Shown: piece after piece, positions 53,385 through 64,000 of the stretch
Layout: each line of letters starts with the position of its first letter
Position numbering within the stretch: position 1 is the stretch's first letter
DNA from: Carposina sasakii
Lineage: Eukaryota > Arthropoda > Insecta > Lepidoptera > Carposinidae
Length of the DNA: 64,000 nucleotides
Assembly: GCA_014607495.2 (NCBI GenBank)
Contig: CP053157.1
Span: 9,176,001-9,240,000 of the forward strand
Direction of reading: 5' to 3'
Notes under the pieces: generated by a model
What the model was told of the DNA's origin: nothing
Database searches by the model: none
What the model saw: only the letters and a program-made list of their open reading frames with translations
Translations under genes and position numbers: made by a program

Positions 53385-53610
53385 GTAAGTTGATTCCTGT
53401 TGTCATACAATAAATTTAAATTACATTTCATAATTACAGACTAAATCTGAAACTATGTCGTTTATTATGTACATTTAGAAATAGATTTAGAAATACAATT
53501 TGTCATTGTTACTTTTTCAAGACAAAATACTTAAGATTAATGCAATAACCATGGACTCCCAAAATGAGGATTGCTGCCATTATGCAAGCAAGACGCTACG
53601 ATAACTTATA

Positions 53611-53985
53611 CAGGATGTTTTTTCGTTGCCACTCTTAACGAAGGGTACGTACTCTATACATCAAATTAAGTAAGTTTCTGTAAAAGAAAATGCTGGGATA
53701 CGATGTAATAAAAAAAAAATATATATTACTTGATCGGGCGAGCTTTATAGTGTCCAGTGTTTATGCTAGTTTTTTCATTGACAGATATTAATTATTGCTC
53801 GTGAAAAAAATCTTGCTACACGCGTCAATGTGCATTTATGCAGAAAAACGTAGTCTATTTACTCAACTTTGAACCCTAATATTTTGGAAACCAGACACTT
53901 CCCAGGTATGCTTACATGGAGAAAAATGATCGTGATGATGAGATTCCGTAGTTTTCGGAAACGTTAACGACCAAAAATCATCCTG
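53611..53985 (+). mobile_element. Mariner-type MITE, complete reference copy
   Basis: TA|CAGGATGTTTTTTCGTTGCC at the left and CGACCAAAAATCATCCTG|TA at the right, 375 bp. The shared interior words include AACGAAGGGTACGTACTCTA, AGTGTCCAGTGTTTATGCTA, CAGAAAAACGTAGTCTATTT and ATGATCGTGATGATGAGATT. Confidence 0.75.
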
Positions 53986-54074
53986 TATAAGCAGAGTAAA
54001 ACTTTAACTCGTTTCTAAATAAAAACAATCTTGTTATAAGAGTTTATGGCTAACCCCGATATTATATATATTCA

Positions 54075-54160
54075 TACGGCTGTGTTCCAAAAAACGGGGT
54101 ACCCAGAGCTACAGGATCACGAAGGAGACCCTTACACCCACGTTTAGCATAGGAAATATG
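54075..54160 (-). repeat. Dispersed repeat 'X', 3' part
   Basis: CGGCTGTGTTCCAAAAAACG, GGGTACCCAGAGCTACAGGA and TCACGAAGGAGACCCTTACA, CCCACGTTTAGCATAGGAAA. Confidence 0.6.
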
Positions 54161-54244
54161 TCTATATTCTGTATGATTTCTGCATAAATAGATTTTTTAT
54201 ATTAATGTAGTATTGATATATAGACGGAGCTGGCGGATGAATTC

Positions 54245-54330
54245 ATTAATTTCTCTAAATTTCCATGTCATTTCTGTGTATAGGTACATTAATTTCCCTA
54301 AATTTCCATGTCATTTCTGTGTATAGGTAC
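54245..54330 (+). repeat. Two tandem 43-bp units
   Basis: Two units beginning ATTAATTTC, with TTTCCATGTCATTTCTGTGT inside each, differ at one base (TTCTCT against TTCCCT). Confidence 0.85.
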
Positions 54331-54351
54331 ATTTAAATAAATAAATGTTCA

Positions 54352-54433
54352 CACATTTCACTACACATTGACTTAGTCCCACACTAAGATCCCTAAGGTC
54401 TTGTGTCGTGGGTACTAAGCAACGGTATATAAA
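54352..54433 (-). mobile_element. SINE tail fragment
   Basis: CTACACATTGACTTAGTCCC, ACACTAAGATCCCTAAGGTC and TTGTGTCGTGGGTACTAAGC; the tRNA-like head is absent, as at 12570-12676. Confidence 0.6.
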
Positions 54434-54439
54434 GAATTG

Positions 54440-57225
54440 GAATAAGGCAGTCAGTATACTCGTAATACTAAATACATACTAATGCTTTTGTCTAGACTAT
54501 ATTAGCATTGCCGGGCTATGAGGTCATACCCATGCCCTTTACATAGAAAATTGGAATAGGTATTTGTGTAAAATAATATAATGAAGAATTTTCAATTCTA
54601 GACAAGTTTAAGAGTCCTTTCGACCTGTGAATTTAAAAAATAAATCATAATTCTCTAGAAGACTAATATTTTTTTATCAAATGTAAGTAATTTGTAAATT
54701 TTGACTTCGAAGTATCACGAATAATAATTGTTATACTTTAAACTGCCGTGTTATCACAAAAGAATATAAACATTGTTCAATGTTTAAGCTGCACATTGCT
54801 TAAATTTTACAGATGTTCCATACGTACATTTTGCTGTCTAACATCATTTTAATACGCCGGTTTTTAATAACACCATAAAAATGTAGCTTATGCCTAACAC
54901 CGATTTTTATGTTCATATCTAGGTCAACACATCTCATACGATCTTTACGCTCAATATATTTTGGTAACAAAGGCGAAACCGCATAAATTACCTTACCATT
55001 TAAATTATCGCTCGTAAATTATCTTTTCATTTAATTAACTGCAAATCCAAGTGCATAAAACGGTCCGCAATAATCTGGAACTCGTGCCGGTTCCCATGGT
55101 CGGACGACACGTAACGTCGTCGCCGTCATTTTGGGGACCACAGAACGAAATATCGTGCGTGCTGTTTGTGTAGGGCACCTTAACAACGTCTTTGTATTCC
55201 AAATGATAATTTATACATTTAAATTTTAAGCCACATTTTTATCTTACTCGATTATCTTTAAAAACGAATATGGTATGTATAATTATCCATATTATTATTC
55301 GCATATTGAATAAAATCGACGATTACGCATTTGATGCAATAGGGTTTATCAGATAAAGGACAAAGTACAGCAATGCTATCATTGTGATTTACATTTATTT
55401 TGTAAGTGAAATAGTTTACAGGCAATAGCTTCCTTGTTAAAGTAGAACGCATCCAGAAATTTTGCCACGTATATGTTCGCCACAGGCTATGAAATTAGGC
55501 TTTTTTCCGCACAGAATATAAATTGCGAGTGCATGGACCATCCATATTGAAAATCTGCGGTTATTTTTTCGCATTGCAGTTGGGCTTTTACAGTCTTTAT
55601 AGGAAAAAGGCGTACTCACGACTTAGCGACTTAAAAGTCGTTACGACACTTAATAAAAAGCGACACCACTAGTGTGCGATATCTACAACCTTAAGACCTT
55701 AACGCTGCGAACTCTGTGACTTAGTTAATTTTATGCCGTTCACGGATACTTTAATTTCTCGCTTCGCTGATAATTTTCTGGAACCGGCGTCCATGTAGAA
55801 AAGCTGCGAGAAGTTCTGTCTGGGACCCGTATTATTTGTACTTATAACAGTGTGTGTCTGTGTCTGCTGTAAAACGATAACCACCCTACCGGACTCAAAA
55901 TTTTTTGGTAGCTCGTGATAATTTTGTTACTTTAAAACTACTTTTGAAACGTTACTTTTTCTCTTACAAAGAAAATTCAGTGAAGCGTCCTCAAGGCAAA
56001 AACAACATAGTTGAACAGAAAAGCTATGAAAATAGAATTTGGATTGCAATTCGGGCATTAAACTCAATAATCGACCGTCACATCAACATATAACAATGTT
56101 GAGTATACCTGTAATCTTGAAAACTGAATGGTACAGAAATAGAAAGTTTACAACACACCATCATACTTAAGTTGAGTGCAAACGTAAACAGCAAAGCCAC
56201 AGCCAGATCAGATGTATACTTCATACCCGCCGAGCATTTTGTACATTCATTTCTGAATTTTATTATCTCTGCGTTCTCGAATTTCCCCTGATTCATACTT
56301 TATCACCTAATGCAGTTCATTTCTGTTTTGTTCTGTGTTTTTCCAGTATTTGCGATTTTGCGGTTGTATTGAAATACGAGTTCACTATTTTTCTGTTATA
56401 AAGGCGAGTAATTTTTTTCACTTTGTTTAATATTTCTATTTTCAAAAAAGGTTATGTTAAATAGGTGTGTTTACAAAAAACTCTAATTAAAAATTACTTC
56501 AATAAAAATTTGAATGTATTATAATTTTTGTAAAAATATAATAACTTGTGAGTGAACAATCATGTGAGGTAAAATAAACTGTAGTAGACCACAGCTATAG
56601 GTACACGGGCAATCTGCCAAGATGTATACAATAAAGTAAAAAACACGTAGTTAAACACGATTGCTAAATCAGAAACGTTACAAAGATCGAAACCGGTATA
56701 ATAACCATTAAAATGATGTAAAACTTGTTGAAAATACAAAGTTAACGCCCAATCGTACACAAAACATCGATTTTATTATCCTGTAAAATACTTAATGTAA
56801 CCGGTGTTTTAAGTTTTCCAGAATCATATTATGATCGTTCGGTAAGCTATGTAATAATAAAGAAGAAATAAAAGGGGAGTAGCGACTAAGTATATTTTCA
56901 TACAAAAATAGTGTGCCGCGGAGCGGGGGTGAAGTATGGGACGAGGGGAGCATTGAACACTGTAGCCCTGCCCATTACTAGTCAAACTACTTGCTCATTA
57001 TCAATATGGTTCAAGATTGTTTCACTAGTGCAATTACTCATAACTAGATGGCAATATTATATTTTATTTATTTATTTATTATACTACGTTTTATTAATAA
57101 AGTACCCTGATAAAAGTGCTAGTGTCTTTGAATTTTAGTACGGTTACATTTCGGAGCACAAGCGTGTGGTTAACGATTGCCTCACTTCATAGTCCCACCT
57201 CCACTTTTATACCTTCTTCATGTAT
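54440..57225. other. No recognised repeats; one GC-richer island
   Basis: Mostly AT-rich. At 55045-55165 lies a GC-richer island with GTCGTCGCCGTCATTTTGGG. It has open frames on both strands (plus: VRNNLELVPVPMVGRHVTSS; minus: MTATTLRVVRPWEPARVPDY) but no paired splice sites I would trust. It could be an exon, a promoter or chance. The other short frames (55258-55884 minus, 56078-56760 minus) show no domain. Confidence 0.35.
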
Positions 57226-57229
57226 GTAA

Positions 57230-57490
57230 TCCTACTAATATTATAAACCCGAAAGTTTGTAAGTATGTATAGGTATATAGGTAGATGGATGGACAGTTGG
57301 ATGGATGTTTGTTACTCTTTCACGTAAAAATGGCTGGAGCGATTTTAATAACATTTGGTATGGAGTTAGCTGACACCCTGGATTAACACATAGGCTACTT
57401 TTTATCCCGGGAAATTATTTTTATCCCGGATAATATCGATATTTTGTTTTTTCTGCAGTCCATGCGGGCTAAGTCGCGGGCGTCCACTAG
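57230..57490 (+). mobile_element. Non-autonomous Helitron, best-preserved copy
   Basis: It runs from A|TCCTACTAATATTATAAACC to GTCGCGGGCGTCCACTAG|T (261 bp). The interior includes TTTGTTACTCTTTCACGTAA, TGACACCCTGGATTAACACA, TAGGCTACTTTTTATCCCGG and TTTTTTCTGCAGTCCATGCG. No coding capacity. Confidence 0.8.
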
Positions 57491-57527
57491 TAATATTATA
57501 TATTTTTTACTCTAAAGAACAACTATG

Positions 57528-57680
57528 CTGATGCGAGGCTTCATTAGAACACATTGGTTGCGTTTGCTTCTGCGCATGCCGTAAGACTCGACTAAGGAAC
57601 TCAGGCAACTTGTTACAGATAAATTTACATGACTTGGCTGTAAGATCTCCTTTCTGATCCTGCAGTTCTAGCTACCACAT
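57528..57680 (+). repeat. Dispersed repeat 'X'
   Basis: CTGATGCGAGGCTTCATTAG, GCGCATGCCGTAAGACTCGA, CTAAGGAACTCAGGCAACTT, GGCTGTAAGATCTCCTTTCT and GATCCTGCAGTTCTAGCTAC. Confidence 0.6.
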
Positions 57681-58029
57681 GGATATGTAATCAAGTGTAT
57701 GTGTCAAACACCGCAAAATGTTTTCTTGAATGTGCCATAAATATAGGAAGTAGCTTTCGAGATTCCGTGACAAACTAACAAACGAAGATGTGAACTTACA
57801 AGTCTTACCTTTCCGAGCAAGTAAATTCTAGATAAGTAGCTCGTAGTAGTTTCCTTAGGTGTTAAGTTGTGTATGTATACTGTTCTATAATATTAGGTAA
57901 CTCACGCTTACTATAGAAGGGGATAAGCGAAGTTAAATAAATAAGCATAATATTAAGCTTATAGAGTGCTTTCTCAGCACCGAGTAGGTAGGAAAACTCT
58001 GTAAGCGTCGATGTTAGTAAACTATATAA

Positions 58030-58745
58030 TTTATGCCGTGGCGTCCAGACCAACCTCACTTGCTCAATAAACTCGAACGACTTCAAAACCTGGATATCCG
58101 CTTCATATACGGACTACGCAAATATGATCATGTCACTCAATTTCGAAAAGAGCTGAAATGGCTACCTATTAGACTTCGCCGGAATGTTCACATATTAACT
58201 CTTCTGTTTAAAATTTTATATAACACATCCTCTCCAGTATATCTGCGAGAACGTTTCGACTATCTCTTTCCACGAGACCGCCCCTTGCGCTCATCAACTG
58301 CTACTCTACTTAAAACTCCTCAGCATAATTCTATCGCTTATAATTACTCATATACCGTGTATAAGTCAAATTGTGGAACTCTCTGCCTCACACCGTGAGA
58401 GATTGCCAAAGTGTTGCTGCATTTAAGAAAAGGTTAAAGAACCACTACCTTTCGCTTCAATAGAAATGAGTCTGTCTGTTATATATTAAATGAATTGATA
58501 TTTATGTATGTTTATGTAGGTATATTTTATTAATTATATTGATTAGATTAGGGTATCTATTTGTTAAATTCAAATTTTATTATAGATTCTGTGTACACGC
58601 ATACCTACCCTTTATATTTAATTATCACTTTCCCAAATGGTTTGCTGGAAGAAATCTCTTTCAGAGATAAGCACGCCTTTGTACATTTTCTTTCATAATT
58701 TCTGTCTGTATATAATTGTATGTGTACAATAAAGAAAGTAAATAC
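58030..58745 (+). pseudogene. LINE C-terminus and 3' UTR with polyadenylation signal
   Basis: The frame from about 58060 reads LNKLERLQNLDIRFIYGLRK, YDHVTQFRKELKWLPIRLRR, FKILYNTSSPVYLRERF and LRSSTATLLKTPQHNSIAYN. A shift near 58370 then gives LWNSLPHTVRDCQSVAAFKK and RLKNHYLSLQ before the stop at about 58460. This is the end of a jockey/CR1-type LINE ORF. The 3' UTR continues with GAAATCTCTTTCAGAGATAA, GCACGCCTTTGTACATTTTC and ends TGTACAATAAAGAAAGTAAA. The RT core is missing (5' truncation). A 26-base partial tandem unit AAAGTAAATACATTCCAGA follows. Confidence 0.78.
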
Positions 58746-59205
58746 ATTCCAGAACTTCCAAAGTAAATACATTCCAGACATAAAAAACTGTTTACTGATA
58801 TTTATACTGTGGCATCCACTGTGCAATATTTCGTTAAGTTTTGCATAACTGTTACGGAAAATTTTCCGAAAATGTCCATCGGGAGTTGCAATGCAACTCC
58901 AGAATAATATTAAATTCTATGAGCGTTGTTTTCATTTTGACCGTAGTTTATGCTGGATTATTCTCGAATTGCTGAGGTCTACAAATATGGCTGTGTTAGT
59001 GACATGCTGGCTAGCAGAATCGGCCCGTAAATTCTGGAATATTACGTAGGTGAACGTGGAAGTGCAATCTGCTGCTGCTTTGGATAAAATATCGTGGATG
59101 AGATGGTTATATTTATTTCGAATGATATTAGGCAACCCCTATTTCTGAAATAATATTTACGTACATGTAGAAAAACTATATTAAGATACTTTTCTGCAAA
59201 TAATA

Positions 59206-59390
59206 AAGCTCGACGGCCGATTGGGTAAGATCCTGCGACATCATAGGTTTTGGGTTCGAATCCCGGTAGGTGCACATTGATACATTGATATGATGAATTT
59301 TGGTGTTTGTTTCCGAGTCATGGTTGTCTCTATACTTATATAATAATTATGTATTTATATATTGCTAAGTACTCACGAGATAAGATAGAA
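59206..59390 (+). mobile_element. tRNA-headed SINE, plus copy
   Basis: Head ACGGCCGATTGGGTAAGATC, box-B-like TGGGTTCGAATCCCGGTAGG, then TGATATGATGAATTTTGGTG, GTTTCCGAGTCATGGTTGTC and GCTAAGTACTCACGAGATAA. It forms a tail-to-tail inverted pair with 59453-59648. Confidence 0.7.
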
Positions 59391-59452
59391 ACACATTAGG
59401 TATATTGCAAATACAAGAAGTTCTAAAATAAAATTCAGGAAGTTTTTTTATT

Positions 59453-59648
59453 CACACACTACAGAACTCATTAACCTAGTTCCACACTAAGATCCCTAAG
59501 GTCTTGTGTCGTGGGTACTAAGCAATGGTATATAAATACATAGATAAGTATAGAAACATCCATGACTCGAAAACAAACATTGATATTCATCATATCAATG
59601 TTTGCACCTACCGGGATTCGAACCCAGGGCCTATGGCGTCGCAGGAAG
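59453..59648 (-). mobile_element. tRNA-headed SINE, minus copy
   Basis: Minus-strand order: TGCGACGCCATAGGCCCTGG, GTTCGAATCCCGGTAGGTGC, GAATATCAATGTTTGTTTTC, CCATTGCTTAGTACCCACGA and GACCTTAGGGATCTTAGTGT. The head is cut at 59648. The frame at 59602-59856 that starts in it (MHLPGFEPRAYGVAG) is the usual artefact of translating this SINE. Confidence 0.7.
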
Positions 59649-59659
59649 AACGAACCACG

Positions 59660-60990
59660 TGAACTTCCAACAACAACAAATTATAAAATGCTATAAATTC
59701 TATTTCAGTAACTACCTAATTACCGTAATTATATCTCTCGCGCTCATGTGCCAAAGATTTAAAAATACTCCAGGTTTATATTCCGTTTTATTTTTACAGC
59801 TTTCTCTACTTCATATTAAATTCAAAATTATGTCGTTTATATTCTACATTTATTAATATATTATTGCGGTATAGGATTATATTTTTTTCCTGTAAACTAC
59901 GGAAACGCGGTCCCAAGAAACTACTAGTTCTTAGTGAAACTTCTCACCCAGTTCAAGTTAAAAAAATAAAATCTCTCTCTTTGTCGCAGTTAACTAAGAA
60001 ATTCATCTAATTAAATCTCTTGAGAGCAAAATTGTGTATCTCTCTCGGACATCTAGCTACTGTTACGGAATACCGGTAGAAGTGGTAAACTTGTTTAGAA
60101 CTAAAAAAGATACCGATTTTTTAGAAACGATCAAATATAACCCCACGTGATGAAGTGTAACCACCATTGGTGAGAGTGTTGCGATACCGAAAGTTAGTAT
60201 GAAACGATGTTTAGATTGTCTAAGCGCTTATAAGATAACTACTTTTGCTATATGTACAAAATCAGTAAGTGCCGCAATAATTATTCAATCTTGGTTGCAT
60301 ACTTTTTGGCATATTTTCCTGCTGTTCTAAGAAATGGTTACTTTATCTGCTTATATTTTGCGCTAACTCCGTTAATTAAAACATAAAATAACCAACGTTT
60401 GTACACCACCGACCCCTATAATACTTGTTATCTAAGCAAATTTTTATTATACAAGAAATAGCTTTAATTCCAAGATTTTCAGACCTCAAAAAGGCCTCTA
60501 TCTTATCTCTAGCTACCCCCTTATTATTCGTACTTTATGATCGTAAAACATGAATACTTTGTGTAAAGATATCCATTGTCTTCAAACAGGAAATATAGAT
60601 GGCGCTTGGTGTAAGATGTAAACTTTTAAGAGAATGGCGAATAATAACCATTTACATGTCAATGCGAGATGCGAAAACGTTGTATCCCTTTTTTAAGGAA
60701 ATTGCGAGTAACAACAACAAAAAAACGTTAAACTAGTGGGCGTACATATGCTATTTAAAAAAATATTTAAAAGTTGAGCGAAAAATTCTATTTTTAACCG
60801 GATATTAAGAATATCTGGAAGCAGAGTATCCGAACATTACTTCCAGGTACTCTATTTAATATTTTTGGAACGATGTACTAACTACCTACCATTTAATGTT
60901 TTGAATTAAACGATTTTGTAAAACAGTGGAAGTAAATTTATATTAATAAGTTTATTTCAGGTCAACCAGCAATTAATGTTGATTGATGTT
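59660..60990. other. No recognised features
   Basis: AT-rich DNA without recognised repeats or coding signals. Confidence 0.5.
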
Positions 60991-61010
60991 TAGTACATTT
61001 CAATTATAAA

Positions 61011-61085
61011 ATTATTAATAAAGAAAATTGAAAAAATTCTTCACCCGAGTGGGAATCGAACCCACGACCACTGCAAACCGTGAAA
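61011..61085 (-). mobile_element. 75-bp 5'-truncated tRNA-derived SINE insertion
   Basis: A perfect 17-bp target duplication TACATTTCAATTATAAA (60994-61010 and 61086-61102) flanks it exactly. On the minus strand it reads CACGGTTTGCAGTGGTCGTG, GGTTCGATTCCCACTCGGGT and then the T-rich tail ending CTTTATTAAT. It corresponds to the second half of the SINE at 2141-2235. Box A is missing, so it cannot be transcribed from its own promoter. Confidence 0.85.
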
Positions 61086-61102
61086 TACATTTCAATTATA
61101 AA

Positions 61103-64000
61103 TTATTACGCCTATTTATAAAATAAACATTGCCATGTTTAAAATAACTTATAACTTGAGAACAACTAAATGTTACTAACTAAAACTAAAGGTTTACTCG
61201 TGTTTGATTTGTTATGTCTATTTGATTAAGAAGCTATAGTCCGCAATTTGTTAAATATTAATTAATGTTGTAAATATTATTTTGTATGTACGAGTATCAT
61301 GTACGATGTCTCTATCGTTTGCATGTCTATTCCATTTAAAACATTTTTTTATATAACAAAATCGTACCCGTAACTTTAATTTAAACTATATCGATACGAA
61401 GTTAACTTACACATCACTATTTTATTTCGTTAACTTGAAAATTGAATTTGAATAAGATGCCTACGCTCTATTAACGTTTGTAAGCATGCATTAATTGTTA
61501 CCCTCAGTTTGATACTTATCCCAAACAGTAAGGATTTATCGCAGGCTCGACAAGGTGTGCTTGGTATGACAGTTTGTTTGGCAGATAGGACAGCAGTCGT
61601 TAGTTGTGGCCACAAAGACTTTTATCTGCGGCTTGTATTGTTGAAACTGGTCTCAGGACTTACTAGCAATATCTGTAGATCTCTATTTTAAAGCTGTAAT
61701 GCTTTTTATATTAAAAATTTACTTATTTTTCCATTGAAGATTTCCTATCGCAGTATACCTACCTGATTAGTAAATTTCCATGTTTATTTCCGACTCATAC
61801 GTAAACGGATATCACCTGGGTTCTAATCTTGGTAAAAATCTTTGTTTGTATTATAAAGTTAACGCTTTACTGTATACAGAATAATGTCGCAAACAATACT
61901 TAATTACTTATGATTATCCTCCTTTTCTTCAAATAAGTACATACCTGATATTATCATTCAGTTTTAAATTATTTAAGTAACTATTGACCATTAACCTATC
62001 TAAATATTCCTAGAGAAGCAATTATTTATTGAACTTACTTCACATACTCGTATCACTTATTCTATAGTTACTCCACACTTTGGTAACTAACATGATAATT
62101 TGTCTACATTAACCACCACAAATGAACTAAACTACACCACGGTTTGTTTGCCTGGAACTAATCAAATTAAGTCAATTTTGTCCGTTCATTACTCACACCC
62201 TCGCACCCTTGGAGCCTCAACTTGTTTATATCTTGCAAACTTTTTTGTTTGCCTCCTAGTTTCACTTGGAGTTTTGTTTGTATACGAAAAGACAAACTTT
62301 TGTGAACGAATGTTGATAGTGGTTTGTGGTGTTTTAAATTATAATTTTAACTTATGTGAACTATAATATGCGTCAGACCAAAAAAACCTATAAAAATTTT
62401 AGTATCCAAATTTGTAGGTATTATATCAACTTGAAGTTTAGCTGTAATATCATCATAAGAACTCAAATTTTTGTATTGAAGAAGATTAAAGTTGATGCTC
62501 TTTGGCCACCAACGGATCTTACACTCTTGGCTGGTCTAACATCGAAAGTGCAAAGACAGTATTTTACCAGCTTTCTCCATAAACGATAGTAATGTTTGAA
62601 ATAGTTTCAAATCTTGACAATAAATTAAAATTCCGGTCGAGTACACTGGGCACATTAAATACTCGTTTCCAGTTTCGAATAGGATTTGAAATTGATCCTC
62701 CGATACGATCGATGGGAATATGAAGCGGTAGTAAAATAAAATTGACTGCAATAAAACCGGGTACCTGGCAGTGGCATATCGAATTGAGGTCATAACTATT
62801 AAATAAGGACACGTTTAGAAAGCATCGGTGGGAAAAATTGTCTAGACAGTGAATTATTGGTCTAAAATCTCTACATAACTATTGGCTAGTAAACAGTAGG
62901 TACTTATTATAGCAAGCTTTTTCTCATAGCTGAAACCGAAAAGTAACTATACAGGTACAAAAAGTTCCTTTTTACTACCTTTTATTACACCTGCATTATT
63001 GACTTTAATCTGAAATACGTATAACAAAGATAAAAGGGTAAATTTTTGATTACTTCAAGCTTACTATTCGTAAATAAATAGAAAAAAAGTCACTGTGAAC
63101 TTTGTTTTACACAACTACCTATATAACCTAATGACAGTCGATTCATGGAAATAATATGGATCGCGTTACATTCAGTTTTATGCGGTGTCCAATCTGAATA
63201 GAGGTTGTAGCGCAAATCGTGTGAAAGAGATAGGTATATGCACTTTTGTTATATTTTAATATAACCGTGGTCAGCAAGACTGATTTAGTATTTGGTGTTG
63301 TAATGATGGTTTAGTTGCGATTTGCAGTTATCAGTGAAATGTTTGTCCATATAAGCTAATATTAAAACATTTCAAACAGTTCAAACATTTTATTGACCTT
63401 ATTCAAACATTTCTGACTAGTTTAGAACTGTTTATACTATCTGGAAAAGAAAGATGTGATTAAGATTCCATTTTTTTTACATATTCTCCGTCTCTATAAT
63501 AGTTTAAGTATGTATAGCATTTTTACCAGTATACCCAATGTTTTACACTCTGTGACTAGAAAAGCGCACAGATACATAGGTAGATAATCTAAAATTCAGA
63601 TATGTCCTATAATGAGATTACAGAACGATATAATGACGTACCTGTGTTAAACCAAAGAGCCCTATAAAAGCAATGAAAAGCGCACGAAACTATTTTCACT
63701 GCAGTTCCACTTGACCATACCAGTAACTATAACCCAGTACTAATGTCCAGTACTAATGAACGCAAATGACTTAAAATTACTCCTAATGGATCTACAATTA
63801 AAGAGAATCACATAGATTTTAATTAATAAAGCTAGCTGTTTATATTATTATAATGAAACTGTTATTACTTTGAGTACTCTAATTGTATTATACTCGTATT
63901 CTGGCTTAATAATAGTTGCAAAACATTATGAAAATTTATTCGTATTAATACTAAAGTTTATAAAAAAAATCTAGTGAATGAACACTTAATTAGAACTTTA
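61103..64000. other. No recognised features to the window end
   Basis: AT-rich DNA. The frames at 61509-61691, 62100-62589 and 62536-62812 have AT-driven composition, overlap each other on both strands and show no domain. The acceptor at about 63704 was tested against the 53288 exon and not accepted. Confidence 0.45.

Noticed and set aside
60961..60990. Second exon for the 53288 gene
   Set aside because: The acceptor is in phase but gives only seven codons before a stop, and nothing supports it as a terminal exon.
1..64000. CRISPR array, prokaryotic operon or defence system
   Set aside because: No evenly spaced short repeats with unique spacers, no operon-like gene runs and no ribosome-binding sites; repeat content is that of an insect nuclear genome.

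Overview
The window looks like AT-rich nuclear DNA of a moth or butterfly. The evidence is the repeat content: RTE-type LINE 3' ends with (TGATGA)n tails, LINE ends with (TATG)n tails, tRNA-headed SINEs, TC...CTAG Helitrons, TA-flanked mariner-like MITEs and a TTAA-flanked piggyBac element. These repeat types together are typical of Lepidoptera. There is no operon-like organisation, no rRNA, no convincing functional tRNA and no CRISPR array. No complete host gene is visible. The window is most simply intergenic or large-intron DNA built from nested transposable elements, with a few short candidate host exons.

Layout. 0.3-4.7 kb: LINE remnants, a hairpin-like LINE insertion, a tRNA-derived SINE, a foldback MITE and a Helitron with internal tandem repeats, plus a candidate exon at 2521-2601. 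6.7-13.4 kb: MITEs, LINE tails, SINEs and a Helitron. 15.4-18.1 kb: three related GC-rich repeats. 18.7-20.9 kb: an RTE-type LINE inside a direct duplication full of small deletions. 23.7-25.5 kb: a LINE interrupted by an RTE fragment, then a small membrane-protein ORF beside an LTR/primer-site-like sequence. 25.6-26.1 kb: a hAT-type MITE. 27.8-32.7 kb: foldback elements, a SINE and an ankyrin-like candidate exon at 31489. 35.7-37.4 kb: LINE 3' ends and a second gapped duplication. 37.7-40.5 kb: a full-length but broken piggyBac element. 40.9-41.6 kb: a tiny hairpin LINE insertion and a LINE C-terminal domain. 45.8-48.6 kb: a P-superfamily element that carries a THAP-domain first exon and has been invaded by a LINE and probably a Helitron. 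49-59.6 kb: jockey-like LINE remnants, MITEs, a Helitron, SINEs and a candidate first coding exon at 53288. 61.0 kb: a 75-bp SINE insertion with perfect target duplications. The rest is AT-rich DNA in which I recognise nothing.

The observations most worth following are three. (1) The P-type element has an 8-bp target duplication, near-perfect 27-bp terminal repeats starting CATGAAG and a THAP exon. (2) One LINE family has three insertions whose 5' ends are inverted copies of their own 3' UTR, all starting at the same nucleotide; a fourth copy is 5'-inverted in another way. (3) The piggyBac element has five 20-bp near-palindromes near its ends, a plausible transposase-binding array. Family assignments come from recognising motifs in the sequence; no database search was possible.
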